NCBI RefSeq assembly: GCF_016653615.1
Contig: NZ_CP067393.1
Location: 62,001 to 126,000 of the forward strand
Reading direction: 5' to 3'
DNA: 64,000 bases
Source: Entomomonas asaccharolytica
Lineage (GTDB): Bacteria > Pseudomonadota > Gammaproteobacteria > Pseudomonadales > Pseudomonadaceae
In this document: in pieces, positions 56,575 through 64,000 of the stretch
How the letters are laid out: every line of letters starts with the position of its first letter
Position numbering within the stretch: position 1 is the first letter of the stretch
Notes under the pieces: generated by a model
Seen by the model: only the letters and a program-made list of their open reading frames with translations
Database searches by the model: none
What the model was told of the DNA's origin: nothing
Translations under genes and position numbers: made by a program

Positions 56575-57363
56575 ATGAAAAGGTTTTTATTCGCTTTATT
56601 CCTATGCATAACAAGTATCACCATAAGTAATGCTGGGATAATAGATGATGCAGTAAAACGCGGTGTATTAAGAGTAGGTATGGATCCCACTTATATGCCA
56701 TTTCAAATGACTAATAAACAAGGTGAAATCATTGGTTTTGAAGTAGATATTCTTAAAGCCATGACTAAGTCAATGGGGATAAAACTAGAAATTGTTTCCG
56801 TAGCCTATGATGGCATCATTCCAGGATTATTAACTAATAAGTTTGATATGATCGGTAGTGGAATGACGGTTAATCAAGAACGTAACATTAAAGTAAATTT
56901 CACTGATCCTTTTATTAAAACTGGGCAAACATTGCTTATCAGAAAAGAATTAGCTAATAAGATCAAATCGTATAAAGACTTAAATAGCCAAGACTATAAA
57001 ATTACCTCTAAATTGGGTACAACTGGTGAGTTTGTAGCTAAAAGACTTATTAATAAAGCACAGTATTTTGGCTATAACACCGAAGCAGATGCTGTTTTAG
57101 AAGTAGTAAATGGTAAAGCAGATGCTTTTATATATGATGCACCCTATAACGTTGTGGCTTTAGAAAAACTGGGTAATGGACAATTGGTTTTTTTAGATGA
57201 GCCATTTACTTATGAACCCTTAGCGTTTGCTATTAGAAAAGGTGACTACGACAGTATTAATTGGATTAATAATTTTTTAACCCAAATTAAAAATGATGGT
57301 ACTTATGATCGGATTTACAATAAGTGGTTTAAACGTACGGATTGGTTAAAAGATATGGAATAA
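56575..57363 (+). CDS. Family 3 amino-acid ABC transporter binding protein, copy 3
   Basis: This is the third paralogue, 262 residues, with a signal peptide ending near SNA-G. It differs from copy 1 in YMPFQMTNKQGEIIGF (Gln for Glu), KLGTTGE and FIYDAPYN. The common C-terminal block RKGDYDSINWINNFLTQ is kept. GGGGA lies 5 nt before the ATG. All catalytic-site positions are intact, so it should be functional. Confidence 0.92.
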   Translation: MKRFLFALFLCITSITISNAGIIDDAVKRGVLRVGMDPTYMPFQMTNKQGEIIGFEVDILKAMTKSMGIKLEIVSVAYDGIIPGLLTNKFDMIGSGMTVNQERNIKVNFTDPFIKTGQTLLIRKELANKIKSYKDLNSQDYKITSKLGTTGEFVAKRLINKAQYFGYNTEADAVLEVVNGKADAFIYDAPYNVVALEKLGNGQLVFLDEPFTYEPLAFAIRKGDYDSINWINNFLTQIKNDGTYDRIYNKWFKRTDWLKDME

Positions 57364-57405
57364 GTTTTCCATAAAAATTTATTACTCAGTATTGGTAGGT
57401 TAACT

Positions 57406-58191
57406 ATGAAAAAGATATTAGCATCGCTGTTCTTAATGCTTACACTAGGTATAGCACAAGCAAGTATGATTGATGATGTAGTAAAACGTGGTACGTTACG
57501 AATAGGATTAGATCCTACCTATATGCCCTTTGAAATGACAAATAAGAAAGGGGAAATTGTCGGTTTTGAAATTGATCTAGTTAAAGCGATGGCAAAATCT
57601 TTAGGGGTGAAATTAGAGATAATTTCTATTGCGCAAGATGGTGTTATCCCAGGCTTATTAACCAATAAGTTTGATATGGTGGCAAGTGGTTTATCTTTAA
57701 CCCAAGAAAGAAATTTAAAAGTTAATTTTCCAGATCCTTTTGTGATGACTGGTCAGACTATCCTTATTCGTAAGGAGCTAGAAGGTACCATTAAATCCTA
57801 TAAAGACTTGAATGATGGTAAGTATAAAATTACATCTAGACTCGGTACTACAGGCGAGTTCGCGACTAAACGGCTAATTAATAAAGCTAAATATTTTGGT
57901 TATAATACCGAAGCAGAGGCAGTGCTTGAAGTAGCTAATGGTAATGCCGATGCATTTGTTTATGATGCTGCATACAATGTAGTGGCAATTCAAAAGTTAG
58001 GCCAAGGTAAGTTAGTTTTCTTGGATAAACCATTTACTTATGAGCCATTAGCGTTTGCTATTAGAAAAGGTGATTATGATAGTATTAACTGGATTAATAA
58101 CTTTTTAAACCAAATTAAAAATGATGGTACTTATGATCGTCTTTATAACAAATGGTTTAAGCGCACCGATTGGTTAAAAGAGATGGAATAA
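57406..58191 (+). CDS. Family 3 amino-acid ABC transporter binding protein, copy 4
   Basis: This is the fourth paralogue, 261 residues, with a signal peptide ending at AQA-S. Its ligand-site segments read SGLSLTQERN, where copies 1-3 have SGMT, RLGTTGE and FVYDAAYN. It also has IAQDGVIPG where the others have YDG. It is closest to the permease gene, which starts 84 bp later. Confidence 0.92.
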   Translation: MKKILASLFLMLTLGIAQASMIDDVVKRGTLRIGLDPTYMPFEMTNKKGEIVGFEIDLVKAMAKSLGVKLEIISIAQDGVIPGLLTNKFDMVASGLSLTQERNLKVNFPDPFVMTGQTILIRKELEGTIKSYKDLNDGKYKITSRLGTTGEFATKRLINKAKYFGYNTEAEAVLEVANGNADAFVYDAAYNVVAIQKLGQGKLVFLDKPFTYEPLAFAIRKGDYDSINWINNFLNQIKNDGTYDRLYNKWFKRTDWLKEME

Positions 58192-58275
58192 TATCCATCT
58201 CTTCTATAAATTTTATATAAAACTTTGTAAACAATAGCTTATAATGTCTAATTTATAAGCTGTAACTATATAATT

Positions 58276-59244
58276 ATGTCTAGAACTTCTAAACGTCACT
58301 GGCCGTGGCACCTGCTTACTATTGCCATTCTCGCTGTAACAGCTTTGATATTTTGGTATGCTACTGTTTCAACCGCTTATAAATGGGATTGGAATAATAT
58401 TTCCAACTACTTTTACTATAACAAAGAAGTTATTTTAGAAACTGCACCAAGCGATGTAGAGGTTACCAGTATAGATCAACAAGGGCAAAAGACGATTATC
58501 ACCTTAGTTGATTATGAAACAAACGAAGAGTTTAAAATAACTGCTGTAGCAGAACAAATAAAAGTATTAAAAGGACAGGAGTTAACAGAGGGAGATACTA
58601 TAACCTCTACTACTAAATGGACAGCAGGTCCTTTTGTAAAAGGTTTTTGGACAACCTTATGGCTTTCTGTTGTATCAGGTATTTTAGGTTTAGTGATAGG
58701 TCTAATCGCTGGCTTATGTCGTATTTCTAAAAATCCTACCTTAAGGGATTTATCAACTATTTATGTAGAACTTATTCGAGCATTACCACTACTAGTAATC
58801 ATTTTTATTATTTACTATTTCTTTGGTACGATTCTTAAATTATCCCACGAAACAGCCGCGATTGTTTCCTTATCCTTTAGTGCGGGTGCTTATATTGCAG
58901 AGATTGTGCGAGGCGGTATTCAGTCTATTTCAAAAGGTCAAACAGAAGCTGCCCGTTCTTTAGGTATGGGTGCCGCTAGCACAATGTGTGTAATTATTTT
59001 ACCACAAGCATTTAGAAGAATTTTGCCAGCATTAACTGGCCAATTTATTAATCTAGTAAAAGATACTTCTTTATTATCAGCTATTTCTATTATTGAAATA
59101 ACAAGGGCTGCTCAATTAGCAACCACTACTTCAATGAAGCCTTTTGAGATGTGGTTTTGTGCGGCAGCGTTGTATTTGTTAATTAATATTCCACTCTCTA
59201 TTTTGGCTCATTATTTAGAAAGAAGGCTGGCAAAAAGTGATTAA
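58276..59244 (+). CDS. Amino-acid ABC transporter permease with a large extracytoplasmic insert
   Basis: This 322-residue HisM/GlnP-family permease is about 100 residues longer than the usual 220. The first helix (about residues 11-31) is followed by an 85-residue polar segment with strands ([19 protein letters not shown]) before the conserved core starts at [13 protein letters not shown]. The EAA loop is [13 protein letters not shown] (about 228-240). Only one permease gene is present, so it probably forms a homodimer that serves all four binding proteins. It overlaps the ATPase gene by 8 bp. Confidence 0.9.
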   Translation: MSRTSKRHWPWHLLTIAILAVTALIFWYATVSTAYKWDWNNISNYFYYNKEVILETAPSDVEVTSIDQQGQKTIITLVDYETNEEFKITAVAEQIKVLKGQELTEGDTITSTTKWTAGPFVKGFWTTLWLSVVSGILGLVIGLIAGLCRISKNPTLRDLSTIYVELIRALPLLVIIFIIYYFFGTILKLSHETAAIVSLSFSAGAYIAEIVRGGIQSISKGQTEAARSLGMGAASTMCVIILPQAFRRILPALTGQFINLVKDTSLLSAISIIEITRAAQLATTTSMKPFEMWFCAAALYLLINIPLSILAHYLERRLAKSD

Positions 59245-59971
59245 TGTAAGAGAAATTAATAAAGTTTTTGACAGCAAAGGCATGGTTGTTCGTGCTGTTG
59301 ATAATGTGACTGTAGATATTGCCAAAGGTGAGGTGGTGGTTATTATTGGCCCTTCAGGTTCAGGTAAATCGACTTTTTTACGTTGCCTAAATGCCTTAGA
59401 AGATATAGACAGTGGCTCAATAACTATTGATGGCATTCATGTCACCCACTCTAAAACAAATATTAATGCGTTACGTCGTGAAGTGGGAATGGTGTTTCAA
59501 CACTTTAATCTATTTCCCCATATGACGGTATTAGAAAATTTATGTGTGGCTCAACGTATTGTTCGCAAACGTTCGAAAGCAGAAGCGATAGAGAAAGCTA
59601 AGGCTTTATTAACCAAAGTTGGCATTGCTCAAAAAATTAATGAATATCCCTCACGTTTATCAGGTGGACAGCAACAAAGGGTAGCGATCGCTAGAGCACT
59701 TTGTATGGATCCTAAAGTCATGTTATTTGATGAACCTACCTCTGCCTTAGACCCTGAGATGGTAGGTGAGGTTTTGGATGTAATGAAAAAGCTCGCCCAA
59801 GAAGGCATGACCATGGCCTGTGTAACTCATGAAATGAAGTTTGCCAGAGAAGTAGCTGACCGTATTTTATTCTTCGATCATGGTAAGTTATTAGAAGATA
59901 CTACACCTGCTCAATTTTTTACTGCTCCTAAAGATCCAAGAGCGCAAGCATTCTTACAACAAATTTTGTAG
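59237..59971 (+). CDS. Amino-acid ABC transporter ATPase (GlnQ/HisP type)
   Basis: This 244-residue ATPase powers the importer. Walker A is GPSGSGKST (about residues 38-46), signature LSGGQQQR, and Walker B is [14 protein letters not shown]. The start is GTG within the permease end, which implies translational coupling. It is the only ATPase in the operon. Confidence 0.95.
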   Translation: MINVREINKVFDSKGMVVRAVDNVTVDIAKGEVVVIIGPSGSGKSTFLRCLNALEDIDSGSITIDGIHVTHSKTNINALRREVGMVFQHFNLFPHMTVLENLCVAQRIVRKRSKAEAIEKAKALLTKVGIAQKINEYPSRLSGGQQQRVAIARALCMDPKVMLFDEPTSALDPEMVGEVLDVMKKLAQEGMTMACVTHEMKFAREVADRILFFDHGKLLEDTTPAQFFTAPKDPRAQAFLQQIL

Positions 59972-59979
59972 AGGTTATT

Positions 59980-60408
59980 ATGCGTATAGGTGAGCTAGCA
60001 AAAGCAGCTAATTGCACAGTAGAAACTATACGCTATTACGAGCAACAAGGTTTATTGCCAGAGCCTTATCGTACGCAAAATAATTACCGTGTTTATAATA
60101 AAGATCATTTAGATCGTCTAAAATTTATCCGTAATTGCCGTAACCTAGATATGGCTCATGATGAAATAAGAGAGCTACTTAAATTAGCTAATGATACTGA
60201 TGAAAACTGTACAGCAGTGGCTAATTTACTTGAGCAGCATATACAGCACGTTAATCAGCGCCTTAAAGAGTTGCAGGAATTACAACAGCAATTAGTTGAT
60301 TTACATAATCGCTGTCAGGGTAATCGACCTGCTAATCACTGTAATATCGTACAAGAGCTTACGGAAATGGATATTCCAGCAAATTCCCATAAAACCCATT
60401 TGGGATAA
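59980..60408 (+). CDS. MerR-family Cd(II)/Pb(II)-type regulator
   Basis: This 142-residue regulator has an N-terminal MerR helix-turn-helix (MRIGELAKAANCTVETIRYY), a coiled-coil dimer helix (about residues 80-110) and metal-binding cysteines C77, C112 and C121. The C-x8-C spacing is that of PbrR-type proteins, and C77 is also kept. It starts 8 bp after the ABC ATPase with GAGG upstream, so it may be co-transcribed with the transporter operon. No metal-efflux gene is in the window. Confidence 0.85.
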   Translation: MRIGELAKAANCTVETIRYYEQQGLLPEPYRTQNNYRVYNKDHLDRLKFIRNCRNLDMAHDEIRELLKLANDTDENCTAVANLLEQHIQHVNQRLKELQELQQQLVDLHNRCQGNRPANHCNIVQELTEMDIPANSHKTHLG

Positions 60409-60513
60409 AAAAGAGTTAGTTTCTAGTAGCTTATAAATACCTATTAGCGTTTTATCACTAATCGCTGTATATTATGAAGACAAATAATAACGAATAGTAA
60501 TAAATCATAATAG

Positions 60514-61446
60514 ATGACAACCTTACTAATTACTCTACCTATTTTTGCTTATATCTTTATTGGCTGGTTAGCAGCTAAATCTCGTTATGTTTCTGATAAA
60601 GTATGTGATGGATTATCAGAGTATGTGTTTTCTATTGCTGTGCCTGTATTAATTATGATGACATTGGCACAGACCTCCTCAGAAGATCCTATTATACCTA
60701 CTTATTGGGTGTCGTATTTTGGTGCTTGTGCTATAGCATGGGGCATTACCATGTTATTAACCAAAAAGTTATTAAAAAGGCCTCATAAAGAAACGGTTAT
60801 TTGTGGCTATGCTACTAGTCAGGCCAATACGGTATTTATGGGCATACCACTCATTTTAGATGTGTATGGACAAGCAGGTTCAGTACCTTTATTTATGTTA
60901 TTAGCTATCCATTTACCTATTATGTTAGGTGCGGCTAGCTTTTTAATAGAGTTAGGTGGTAGTGAAAAGTTTTTTACCAAGCTTAAACGTATCGTATTAA
61001 CTATTTGCACAAATCCTATTTTTGTTGCATTAATTATTGGTTCGTTTTTACATTATTTTGCAATCAAGCCACAGGGTACTATCAAAACCATATTAGAAAG
61101 CATTGCAGGTACGGCATCAACTTGCGCTCTTATTTCGCTGGGTATGGCATTAAACCGTTATCGAATTAAAGATGATCTTAAATGTGCATCTATTATTGTA
61201 GTAGGTAAATTAATCATCCATCCACTAGCGGTTTGGGTCTTAGCATTTTATGTATTTGAGTTACCCCCCGTTTATGCTGGGGTGGCTGTTTTATTTGCTA
61301 CTTTACCTGTTGGGGTTAATGCTTATTTACTTTCTTTCTATTATAAAACAGCAGAGCGACCAGTATCTTCAGCGGTACTTATTTCAACGGTGCTATCGGT
61401 ATTTTCGGTTTCAATTTGGTTAAGTTTACTGTTAAAAATGCAGTAG
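60514..61446 (+). CDS. AEC-family (auxin efflux carrier type) transporter
   Basis: This 310-residue membrane protein has about ten helices in two five-helix halves, with the AEC-type crossover segments YATSQANTVFMGIPL (about residues 108-122) and LFATLPVGVNAYLLS (about 265-279). Bacterial members move dicarboxylates such as malate or malonate. The substrate here is unknown. It lies alone between the MerR gene and valS. Confidence 0.88.
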   Translation: MTTLLITLPIFAYIFIGWLAAKSRYVSDKVCDGLSEYVFSIAVPVLIMMTLAQTSSEDPIIPTYWVSYFGACAIAWGITMLLTKKLLKRPHKETVICGYATSQANTVFMGIPLILDVYGQAGSVPLFMLLAIHLPIMLGAASFLIELGGSEKFFTKLKRIVLTICTNPIFVALIIGSFLHYFAIKPQGTIKTILESIAGTASTCALISLGMALNRYRIKDDLKCASIIVVGKLIIHPLAVWVLAFYVFELPPVYAGVAVLFATLPVGVNAYLLSFYYKTAERPVSSAVLISTVLSVFSVSIWLSLLLKMQ

Positions 61447-61551
61447 AATAGACCATTTATAACAAAACCTTATTATTTATACAGCCTAATAAATCAGTCT
61501 TTGTTATAATTAAAAATTTCCTGAATTAGCTAAGAATAGACATCTATCCCT

Positions 61552-64000
61552 ATGGACAAGACATATCAACCTGACAGTATTGAACGCTCATGGTATCAAA
61601 CATGGGAATCTAATAATTACTTTGCCCCACAAGGACAAGGTGAACCTTATACTATTATGCTGCCACCGCCTAATGTCACAGGTAATTTACACATGGGGCA
61701 TGGTTTTAATAATGCCATTATGGATACCTTAATCCGTTACCGTCGTATGCAAGGTAGAAATACTTTATGGCAACCAGGTACAGACCATGCAGGTATAGCT
61801 ACACAAATGGTGGTAGAGCGTCAGCTTGGGTTACAAAATATTAGTCGCCATGATTTAGGGCGTGACAACTTTATTGAAAAAGTCTGGGAGTGGAAAGCTG
61901 AATCAGGCGGTAATATTACCCGTCAAATTCGTCGCTTAGGTTCCTCAGTAGATTGGTCTCGGGAACGCTTTACGATGGATGAAGGATTATCCAATGCAGT
62001 AAAGGAAGCCTTTGTTCGTCTCTATAATGATGGCTTGATTTACCGTGGTAAACGTTTAGTTAATTGGGATTGTAAATTTCATACCGCTATTTCTGACCTT
62101 GAAGTAGAAAACCATGATGAAAAAGGTCACCTATGGCATTTGCGTTATCCATTAATGAATGGCGAGAAAACTAAACAAGGCATAGAGTATTTAATTGTTG
62201 CCACTACTCGTCCTGAAACTATGTTAGGGGATACAGCAGTTGCTGTTCATCCAGAAGATGAGCGTTATCAGCATTTAATTGGCAAAACTATTTTATTGCC
62301 GTTGGTCAATCGTGAAATACCTATTATTGCCGATGAATATGTAGATCCTGCATTTGGTACAGGCTGTGTAAAGATTACCCCTGCTCACGATTTTAATGAT
62401 TATGAAGTGGGTAAACGCCATAATTTAACATTGATTAATGTATTAGATGCTAATGGGGCTATTTTAAAAGTAGCACAAGCTTTTAATATAGATGGAACGG
62501 TTAATACCACAGCAGATACTCGTTTGCCTGCGGTTTATGCTGAAATGGATCGTTTTGATGCTAGAAAGGCAGTAGTTGCCGATTTTGAGAAGTTAGGTTT
62601 ACTAGAAAAAATTGAAGACCATGCCCTTAAAGTACCAAGAGGAGATCGTTCAGGTACAGTGATTGAACCATGGCTAACGGATCAATGGTATGTAAAAGCA
62701 TCTGTATTAGCTAAACCTGCTATTGAAGCAGTAGAAGACGGACGTATTCAATTTGTACCTAAGCAATATGAAAATATGTATTTTGCTTGGATGCGTAATA
62801 TTCAAGATTGGTGTATTAGTCGTCAATTATGGTGGGGACATCAAATTCCTGCTTGGTATGATGAACAGGGTCAAGTATATGTGGGTAGAGATGAACAAGA
62901 AGTTCGTCAACAATATAACTTGGCAAATAGTATTCAATTAAAACGTGATCCTGATGTACTGGATACATGGTTTAGTTCTGGGCTGTGGACATTTTCCACC
63001 TTGGGTTGGCCAGAGCAAACCGATGCCTTAAAAACCTTTCATCCAAGCTCAGTATTAGTGAGTGGTTTTGATATTATTTTCTTCTGGGTAGCCAGAATGA
63101 TTATGATGACTATGCATCTAATAAAAAATCCAGATGGCACGCCACAAGTACCTTTTAAAACTGTCTATATGCATGGTTTGGTAAGGGATAGTCAAGGTCA
63201 AAAAATGTCGAAATCTAAAGGCAATGTTTTAGATCCTTTAGATATTATTGATGGCATAGACCTAGAGAGTTTAGTCGCTAAACGTACAAGTGGCTTAATG
63301 CGACCAAAAGATGCTGAAAAGATTGATAAGCAAACCCGTAAGGAGTTTCCAGATGGAATTGCTTCCTATGGTACAGATGCGTTACGTTTTACTTTCTGCT
63401 CATTAGCCTCTACAGGTCGTGATATTAACTTTGATATGAGCCGTGTTGAGGGTTATCGTAATTTCTGTAATAAAATTTGGAATGCTGCTCGTTATGTGCT
63501 TATGCAGTGTGACAATCAAGATTGTGGGCAAAATGATGAGCCTGTCGAGTTAACCTTAGCAGATCGTTGGATTATTTCACAACTACAGCATACGGAAACT
63601 GAAGTAGCTCGTCATCTAGATCAATTCCGTTTTGATTTAGCAACGCAAGTGCTTTATGAATTTATTTGGAACCAATACTGTGATTGGTACTTAGAGCTTT
63701 CTAAACCTGTATTATGGGATGAGTCTGCACCTGTTGAGCGTTTAAGAGGTACGCGTCGTACCTTGGTTAGGGTATTAGAAGCAACTTTGCGTTTAGCGCA
63801 TCCTATTATGCCATTTATTACAGAAGAAATTTGGCAGAGTATTAAAGTATTAGCAGGTAAATCTGGTGATACTATTATGCTACAACCTTATCCTATTGCT
63901 GATGAAAGTAAGCTAGATAAACAAGCAGAAGCAGATATTGAATGGTTAAAAGCCTTTATTAATGGTATCCGTAATATTCGCGCGGAAATGAATATTAATC
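61552..64000 (+). CDS. valS: Valyl-tRNA synthetase (5' part, runs off the window)
   Basis: The reading frame begins with ATG at 61552 and stays open to the window end (816 codons seen). The class I motifs are visible: [14 protein letters not shown] (HIGH) near residues 39-52 and KMSKSKGN near 550. The editing domain ([17 protein letters not shown]) and [10 protein letters not shown] are also present, and the anticodon-binding domain has begun. About 130 C-terminal residues should lie beyond the window. No frameshift is seen. Confidence 0.97.
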   Translation, partial: MDKTYQPDSIERSWYQTWESNNYFAPQGQGEPYTIMLPPPNVTGNLHMGHGFNNAIMDTLIRYRRMQGRNTLWQPGTDHAGIATQMVVERQLGLQNISRHDLGRDNFIEKVWEWKAESGGNITRQIRRLGSSVDWSRERFTMDEGLSNAVKEAFVRLYNDGLIYRGKRLVNWDCKFHTAISDLEVENHDEKGHLWHLRYPLMNGEKTKQGIEYLIVATTRPETMLGDTAVAVHPEDERYQHLIGKTILLPLVNREIPIIADEYVDPAFGTGCVKITPAHDFNDYEVGKRHNLTLINVLDANGAILKVAQAFNIDGTVNTTADTRLPAVYAEMDRFDARKAVVADFEKLGLLEKIEDHALKVPRGDRSGTVIEPWLTDQWYVKASVLAKPAIEAVEDGRIQFVPKQYENMYFAWMRNIQDWCISRQLWWGHQIPAWYDEQGQVYVGRDEQEVRQQYNLANSIQLKRDPDVLDTWFSSGLWTFSTLGWPEQTDALKTFHPSSVLVSGFDIIFFWVARMIMMTMHLIKNPDGTPQVPFKTVYMHGLVRDSQGQKMSKSKGNVLDPLDIIDGIDLESLVAKRTSGLMRPKDAEKIDKQTRKEFPDGIASYGTDALRFTFCSLASTGRDINFDMSRVEGYRNFCNKIWNAARYVLMQCDNQDCGQNDEPVELTLADRWIISQLQHTETEVARHLDQFRFDLATQVLYEFIWNQYCDWYLELSKPVLWDESAPVERLRGTRRTLVRVLEATLRLAHPIMPFITEEIWQSIKVLAGKSGDTIMLQPYPIADESKLDKQAEADIEWLKAFINGIRNIRAEMNIN

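Noticed and set aside
62753-62941. 62-codon plus-strand open frame
   Set aside because: It is an alternative frame within valS, whose HIGH and KMSKS motifs fix the true frame.
1-64000. CRISPR array
   Set aside because: No regularly spaced repeats of 24-40 bp were seen; the longest repeated DNA is between the four binding-protein genes and is coding homology.
1-64000. Insertion sequences
   Set aside because: No transposase gene or terminal inverted repeats with target duplications were seen; the only recombinase is the tyrosine integrase.

Overview
The window is AT-rich chromosomal DNA from a gammaproteobacterium. Its gene order is that of Pseudomonas in several blocks: proA-nadD-rsfS-rlmH-mrdA-rodA-mltB-rlpA-dacA-ybeD-lipB, tonB3-gshB-pilG-pilH-pilI-pilJ-chpA-chpC, and glnE with waaF-waaC. 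The base composition is far more AT-rich than Pseudomonas, which suggests a reduced, low-GC member of Pseudomonadaceae such as the insect-associated Entomomonas lineage. The taxonomic guess is inference from gene order and composition only.

Region 1 (1 to about 7996) is a mobile island that continues past the left edge. It carries a P4-type tyrosine integrase, an AlpA-type regulator, a CHC2 primase-like protein, a DUF3631 helicase-like ATPase, two uncharacterised proteins, and a divergent Type II restriction-modification cassette (DNA methyltransferase; controller protein plus MvaI/BcnI-like endonuclease). It ends at a short tRNA 3'-end remnant (putative attR) followed directly by a strong terminator that probably belongs to the interrupted host tRNA. 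The layout is that of a P4-like satellite or small integrative element carrying R-M as cargo.

Region 2 (8002-17400) is a mixed accessory stretch: an OsmC-type peroxidase, a small uncharacterised protein, umuDC, an exported protein of unknown function, an MFS exporter plus exported alpha/beta hydrolase divergent from a LysR regulator, a SAM methyltransferase, and tRNA-Arg(CCG). Region 3 (17413-24345) holds glnE, waaF-waaC, a bacterioferritin and lipA. Region 4 (24592-29091) is a MacAB-type tripartite efflux operon sitting between lipA and lipB, which are neighbours in Pseudomonas. Region 5 (29223-39266) is the conserved minus-strand cell-wall/lipoate/NAD/ribosome operon from proA to lipB.

Region 6 (39398-44365) contains an epoxide-hydrolase-like enzyme divergent from a CGNR zinc-finger regulator, tilS, a tonB3-like gene and gshB. 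Region 7 (44590-54741) is a complete-looking Pil-Chp chemosensory cluster for type IV pili, but without pilK (CheR) or chpB (CheB). Region 8 (54886-59971) is an amino-acid ABC importer with four tandem paralogous periplasmic binding proteins feeding one permease and one ATPase. Region 9 holds a MerR (Cd/Pb-type) regulator, an AEC-family transporter and the 5' part of valS, which runs off the right edge.

The points most worth a second look are the four-receptor ABC operon, the R-M-bearing P4-like element with iteron-like repeats inside its helicase gene, the Pil-Chp system without adaptation enzymes, and the efflux operon that splits lipB from lipA. Start sites were chosen from visible ribosome-binding sites where these conflicted with the longest reading frame.
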